Assembly: GCA_029204225.1 (NCBI GenBank)
Contig: CM055111.1
Coordinates: forward strand, 11,923,697 to 11,987,696
DNA from: Diphasiastrum complanatum
Taxonomy: Eukaryota; Streptophyta; Lycopodiopsida; Lycopodiales; Lycopodiaceae
DNA: 64,000 bases
Direction: 5' to 3'
Every line of letters begins with the position of its first letter. The stretch's first letter is position 1. Position numbers and translations under genes: made by a program. Below, in pieces: positions 62,644-64,000 of this stretch. The notes beneath the pieces are model-generated. The model ran no database searches. It had not been told where the DNA came from and saw only the letters and a list, made by a program, of their open reading frames with translations.

Positions 62644-63945
62644 GTATAGGGAGTGTACACAGTACAACATCGTCGTTGAAGAGAGCTTTGGGAGAAGTGT
62701 CTTTTGAGAGTTCGAGGTTTACGGCGGGTTGAAGTCGGAAAGAGAAACACTGGTGCAGAGAGTTTAGCAGACAGAAGCTTGGTCAGCTTGAGACTGTGTG
62801 AGGATTCAGAGACAAGGGTTGTCGGCTGAATCAGAACCTCAACAAATGGAATTTTGAAATTCTGAAGTAGGCTATTTGGTGTTTGCAATTAGTGTGCATT
62901 CAATCGAACACCGTTTGACAAACGGATTGAAGCATCAGAGTTCTAGCAGTAGGGCGACCTCAGAGCAAGAGGATAGGCCTGTCAGAACATTGTGAATTGG
63001 AAGCCAGGCCTAAGATTTGTGAGAAAAACCCTGGTCTGGGGTTTGGGAGCACAAAATCAGAGTTTTCTCTCTATACTAATCTATTTTCCAAGCTTTAAAA
63101 ACATAGAGGAGGGCGCCCTAGCGATGCGAGTCTGATCAGAAGAGGCTGTGGAGAGCCGCGAGTCAGAGAGAGAGAGATGGTTGAAAAATCTTCAAGGAAG
63201 CCATAGCTGGAAACGTAGAGGGAAGCTGGCCGCGAGCAGGGAGGTCATGACTCAGTTCGCGCGAGGAACCAAAGAGATGGCATAGTGCTTCGAAGTGAAC
63301 AGTGCTTACAAGACTCTCCATCAGTGCACAAGAGTGTATAGATCCATTGGATAGAGAAGTTTCAAGATCAACGGCTCAGATTGTGCTACCCAAGAGAGAT
63401 ATCCATAGTTGGATGAAAATCAACCATTGGATGGAGTCTGAAGGGTTGTTGAAGAGGGCCCTAAAGAAGTGAAGTGCATTTTGGCCTTCAACTTCATAAA
63501 AAATTCTCATACTGAAATGGGAGTTGGGTCCCTTCACAAGTGAAGAGTGAAGTTTCTTCAAGGTGAAGAAACAGTTTAAAAACTAGAAAAGTCCCTATTT
63601 TTGGGTCCTTTGTCCGTTTTGACCCAAACGAAAGGCTGTAACCTCCAAACGAAGGGCACTCGGACTGTACCTGCAAGTACGGTACAACAAAACAGAGTGA
63701 TTGCAGCGGAACAAGTGTTTGGAGTGCGCCACAAGTGATTCACCATTCCACTGGGCACGTAGTTGGGAGTTGACGACTGAGTGCATTTCGGAAGGCGACA
63801 CCGATATGGCTTTCAAATTGGTGGGAAAACGGCGAGTGGCCTGGTAAGGGAAAAAGTGCAGGTCATTACTTTCAACTTCTGACATCACTGTTGGCCTCGA
63901 CATACTGCTTGTAGCCTCCGACGCAAGTTTCAAGCAGTTTTGCGA

Positions 63946-64000
63946 TGGCAAACATGGGAGAGTCCATTTTGAGTGAAAGTAGCAAATTGGACGGGATTTC
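63946..64000 (+). CDS. Copia gag start (partial)
   Basis: The frame from ATG at 63946 is open to the window edge, giving MANMGESILSESSKLDGI. The match to the gag N-terminus at 43.0 kb supports the start. The gag protein packages the element's RNA; its length and completeness cannot be judged here. Confidence 0.65.

Larger units (their letters stand above)
62183..64000 (+). mobile_element. Ty1/Copia retrotransposon 5' end, running off the window
   Basis: LTR, primer-binding site TGGTATCAGAGCC at 62631-62643, a leader of about 1.3 kb, and a gag start at 63946 (ATGGCAAACATG). The leader has no long frame. The gag start (MGESILSESSKLDG) is nearly the same as that of the 40.6-43.0 kb element. This copy may be the least decayed Copia in the window, but only its 5' end is present. 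Confidence 0.75.

Overview
The window looks like nuclear DNA of a seed plant. Two conserved protein-coding genes with GT-AG introns sit among degraded plant-type retrotransposons (Copia, Gypsy, LINE), a CACTA transposase relic, foldback elements and very long (GA)n/(TC)n microsatellites. No organellar, bacterial or viral backbone is visible. The very long, retrotransposon-filled introns would suit a large-intron seed plant such as an early-diverging angiosperm or a gymnosperm. I cannot name the species from sequence alone.

Layout. 1-3.27 kb: 5' half of a minus-strand Copia element with its LTR; its pol continues off the left edge. 3.6-4.17 kb: a degenerate tandem repeat and a tRNA-Ala(UGC)-like sequence. 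8.5-14.0 kb: a decayed plus-strand Gypsy element, interrupted in its RT region by a 184-bp foldback element with a TTA duplication. 14.0-19.1 kb: intergenic DNA with a (TC)60 array and a 154-bp GC-rich foldback. 19.1-29.4 kb: a complete gene for a Doa10/MARCH6-type RING-CH E3 ubiquitin ligase (SUD1/CER9 type) in 9 coding exons, predicted 1171 aa, with a TATA box, a likely 5'UTR intron and several uORFs. Its 3.4-kb last intron holds two Copia fragments and a CGATTCG-rich inverted-repeat element. 29.4-38.8 kb: intergenic DNA with a degenerate LINE RT, a (GA)n array, a duplicated noncoding repeat and a second Gypsy LTR copy. 38.9-54.7 kb: a second conserved plant gene (3 coding exons, predicted 398 aa, function not recognised) whose 13.8-kb second intron contains a Copia element, a LINE and a Gypsy element, all on the minus strand. 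57-64 kb: retropepsin and Copia-gag fragments, a CACTA Tnp2 transposase relic, a SET-like coding fragment, and the LTR, leader and gag start of a plus-strand Copia element that runs off the right edge.

The two host genes are both on the plus strand and appear functionally independent. The first is an ER-membrane protein-quality-control and lipid-pathway ubiquitin ligase. The second is a putative membrane protein with three hydrophobic segments near its C-terminus. Both reading frames stay open across every proposed splice junction despite the transposon load in the introns, which is the main argument that both genes are functional.

The most unusual item is the LINE at about 44.8-48.5 kb. Its N-terminal part reads like the coiled-coil/RRM/CTD ORF1 protein of L1 elements, and the same frame runs directly into the endonuclease domain. 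The copy is broken by stops, a frameshift and an internal deletion. Next to it are three microsatellite-capped segments that look like tails of related non-LTR insertions.
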